A stretch of 8,189 nt of DNA from Firmicutes bacterium UBA3910 (GTDB taxonomy: Bacteria > Bacillota > Limnochordia > Darwinibacteriales > Darwinibacteriaceae): contig DGFC01000156.1 of assembly GCA_002391465.1 (NCBI GenBank), positions 1 through 8,189 on the forward strand, in the 5' to 3' direction. Position numbers and translations under genes: made by a program. This document shows, piece by piece, positions 7,140-8,189 of this stretch; within the stretch, counting starts at the first letter, position 1, and every line of letters starts with the position of its first letter. Under the pieces are notes generated by a model. The model saw only the letters and a program-made list of their open reading frames with translations, was not told the origin of the DNA and searched no databases.

Positions 7140-7232
7140 GGGTAGAATAATCAGAAGATTAGGAATTGGGGAAGGGTTTTGGCGGGAAATCTCGAAACTG
7201 TTACTAGCAGCAAGTCGGGAAAGGGAGATAGA

Positions 7233-7796
7233 ATGCCACGCAAGCCACGCATCTGGTACCCTGGTGCAACGTATCACATTACCTGCCGGGGGAATCATCG
7301 CAGGGAGATATTTAGAGATGACCAGGACCGCATGGTTTACATGCAGCAGCTCCTTCGGGCTAAGGAGGACCACAAATGCTCGATTTTGTCTTACTGTCTT
7401 ATGACAAATCATGTCCATTTGCAGGTAGAGACGTCTGATGTTGAGATCTGGAAGATGATGAAGCAGCTGAACATGAAGTATGTTATCTACTTTAATGCCA
7501 AGTACGACTTGGTGGGACGTCTTTTTCAGGACAGGTACCGGGCAGAGCTGATTGAGGAAACTGCCTATAGTATAAGAACAAGCCGCTATATCCACCTAAA
7601 TCCCGTTGTGGCAGAAATCGCAGAACACCCACTGGACTATCCATGGAGCAGCTACAGAGACTATGTGGGTTTGCGGCGGACCAACTTAGTTTCTCCCGAG
7701 AAAATCTTGAGTTTTTTCGAGGGCGATGCTCTGAACTATCAGGAGTATGTTGAGAGCGTTCTGAAGAACGGCTCGTTAGATTCTAGCGGACGATAG
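7233..7796 (+). CDS. REP-associated (RAYT) / IS200-type Y1 transposase-like protein
   Basis: A 187-residue single-stranded-DNA nuclease/transposase of the HUH Y1 superfamily (COG1943-type). The N-terminus carries the usual YHITCRGNHRREIF (14-27). The metal-binding HUH motif is MTNHVHL with His60 and His62. The likely catalytic tyrosine is Tyr119 in SRYIHLNPVVA, matching the RYI-x-x-NP helix of TnpA-REP proteins, and DYPWSSY (about 140-147) is typical. Start: ATG 7233 has AAGGGAG 5 bp upstream and yields the standard MPRKPR beginning; a TTG at 7179 would add 18 unlikely residues. The key residues are all present, so it looks intact. It is a single gene between two terminators with no flanking inverted repeats or REP elements that I can see, so it may be a chromosomal RAYT rather than an active insertion sequence. 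Confidence 0.92.
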   Translation: MPRKPRIWYPGATYHITCRGNHRREIFRDDQDRMVYMQQLLRAKEDHKCSILSYCLMTNHVHLQVETSDVEIWKMMKQLNMKYVIYFNAKYDLVGRLFQDRYRAELIEETAYSIRTSRYIHLNPVVAEIAEHPLDYPWSSYRDYVGLRRTNLVSPEKILSFFEGDALNYQEYVESVLKNGSLDSSGR

Positions 7797-7812
7797 AACA
7801 GAAGACTTTGGA

Positions 7813-7844
7813 TCCCTGCTGCTCTAAGCAGGGGTTTCTCTTTT
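7813..7844 (+). terminator. Rho-independent terminator after the transposase-like gene
   Basis: CCCTGCT (7814..7820) pairs with AGCAGGG (7827..7833) around a 6-nt loop, extended by one T-G pair (7813/7834), and is followed by a pyrimidine run TTTCTCTTTT (7835..7844). It begins 17 bp after the stop codon. Confidence 0.8.
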
Positions 7845-8116
7845 GTGTTCCTTTTCCGTATAGGACGCGTCCCGCGGCAAAATGCGTTTTGAAAAGGGCG
7901 ACGTGTTACGAAAAAGTACGAAATTTACGTAGAAAAATGAAGGATTTCTTTGCATTACGTCGAAATTCTGTTCCCATAAAGGAGAACAACAAGGTCAGTA
8001 TGATAGGGGTGAGAGAAAAGCCGGGCAATCCGTGAAGTCTGTTTGGTGTTCTACTTAGATAAATTGGCAGATAGACTTTACATGAGGATTGATTGAACAA
8101 TCAAGGGGGAGGATGT
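7845..8116. other. Non-coding intergenic stretch
   Basis: No convincing gene on either strand. The short open frames across it start inside the preceding terminator or lack ribosome binding sites. It holds a 10-bp palindrome GGACGCGTCC (7863..7872), an A-rich segment with TACG repeated at 7907, 7917, 7926 and 7956, and a palindrome before the next gene (8089..8104). I see no promoter with both good hexamers; regulatory signals for the gene at 8117 presumably lie here. Confidence 0.5.
8089..8104 (+). promoter_or_regulatory. Palindrome just before the ribosome binding site of the last gene
   Basis: TTGATTGAACAATCAA is a 7-bp-arm inverted repeat with a 2-nt centre, perfectly symmetric apart from the AA. 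It directly abuts the ribosome binding site GGGGGAGG (8105..8112). It may be a repressor operator or a small hairpin; I do not recognise its regulator. Confidence 0.35.
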
Positions 8117-8170
8117 ATGGAACTAAGATCATTGTTCATGCGACAAGCGATCATGAGAAAAGTCCTGATC
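8117..8170 (+). CDS. Start of an unidentified gene, cut by the contig end
   Basis: ATG 8117 follows a very strong ribosome binding site, GGGGGAGG, by 4 bp, and reads MELRSLFMRQAIMRKVLI before the adapter. The basic residues followed by a hydrophobic turn suggest that a membrane segment or signal peptide begins here, but 18 residues are too few to name a family. The frame continues through the adapter only by accident. Confidence 0.6.
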
Positions 8171-8189
8171 CTGTCTCTTATACACATCT
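8171..8189 (+). other. Tn5 mosaic-end sequencing adapter, inverted copy (artefact)
   Basis: The last 19 bases, CTGTCTCTTATACACATCT, are the exact reverse complement of the first 19 and of the Tn5 mosaic end. They are untrimmed adapter. Together the two copies mimic perfect terminal inverted repeats of a transposon but have no biological meaning here. Confidence 0.98.

Noticed and set aside
7808..8035. A 75-codon plus-strand open frame after the transposase-like gene
   Set aside because: It begins inside the terminator region without a ribosome binding site and has no domain-like sequence.
7990..8070. A structured RNA (weak resemblance to the ydaO/c-di-AMP riboswitch: GATAGGG and AATCCG)
   Set aside because: The diagnostic downstream motif (AGCTAAC...GTAGGC) is missing, so the similarity is probably accidental.
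1..8189. A composite transposon bounded by 19-bp inverted repeats
   Set aside because: The repeats are the library adapter, and no target-site duplication can be assessed.

Overview
This is an 8.19 kb contig from a bacterium, probably anaerobic and Bacillota-like. That placement is an inference: there are strong GGAGG-type ribosome binding sites, near-consensus sigma-A promoter hexamers, Rho-independent terminators, a perfect match to the cre operator consensus, TTG/ATG starts and mid-range GC. A Thermotogota-like or early-branching clostridial origin cannot be excluded, because the solute-binding protein resembles sugar-binding family-5 proteins of those groups. Both contig ends are exactly the 19-bp Tn5 mosaic end used as sequencing adapter, so the real insert is 20..8170 and both terminal genes are cut.

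Layout. (1) 20..950, minus strand: the 5' part of a secreted lipoprotein gene of unknown function, running off the left edge. (2) 951..1274: a divergent regulatory region with a consensus sigma-A promoter to the right (1063..1092), a weak possible promoter to the left, a perfect cre/LacI-family operator match in the leader (1137..1150) and a long AT-rich hairpin just before the ribosome binding site (1211..1250). (3) 1275..7123, plus strand: a complete family-5 (Dpp/Opp-type) ABC importer in the usual order: binding protein, permease, permease, ATPase, ATPase. A strong terminator lies between the binding protein and the first permease; the four downstream genes are tightly packed (gaps of 15 and 2 bp, then a 26-bp overlap) and end in a terminator at 7109..7139. 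(4) 7233..7796: a lone REP-associated / IS200-type Y1 transposase-like gene with its own terminator. (5) 7845..8116: a non-coding stretch with a 16-bp palindrome. (6) 8117..8170: the first 18 codons of a new gene, cut by the adapter.

How it works together. The exported binding protein captures the ligand outside the membrane, the two permeases form the channel, and the two ATPases drive uptake. The sequence type says oligopeptide/dipeptide importer, but the C-terminal Trp-rich signature of the binding protein and the cre-type operator in its leader point to an oligosaccharide as the more likely cargo. The terminator after the binding-protein gene would let it be made in excess over the membrane parts. 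Apart from the transposase-like gene, the window is an ordinary transport locus; I did not find a clearly undescribed system, and the best leads are the regulatory elements around 1040..1250.
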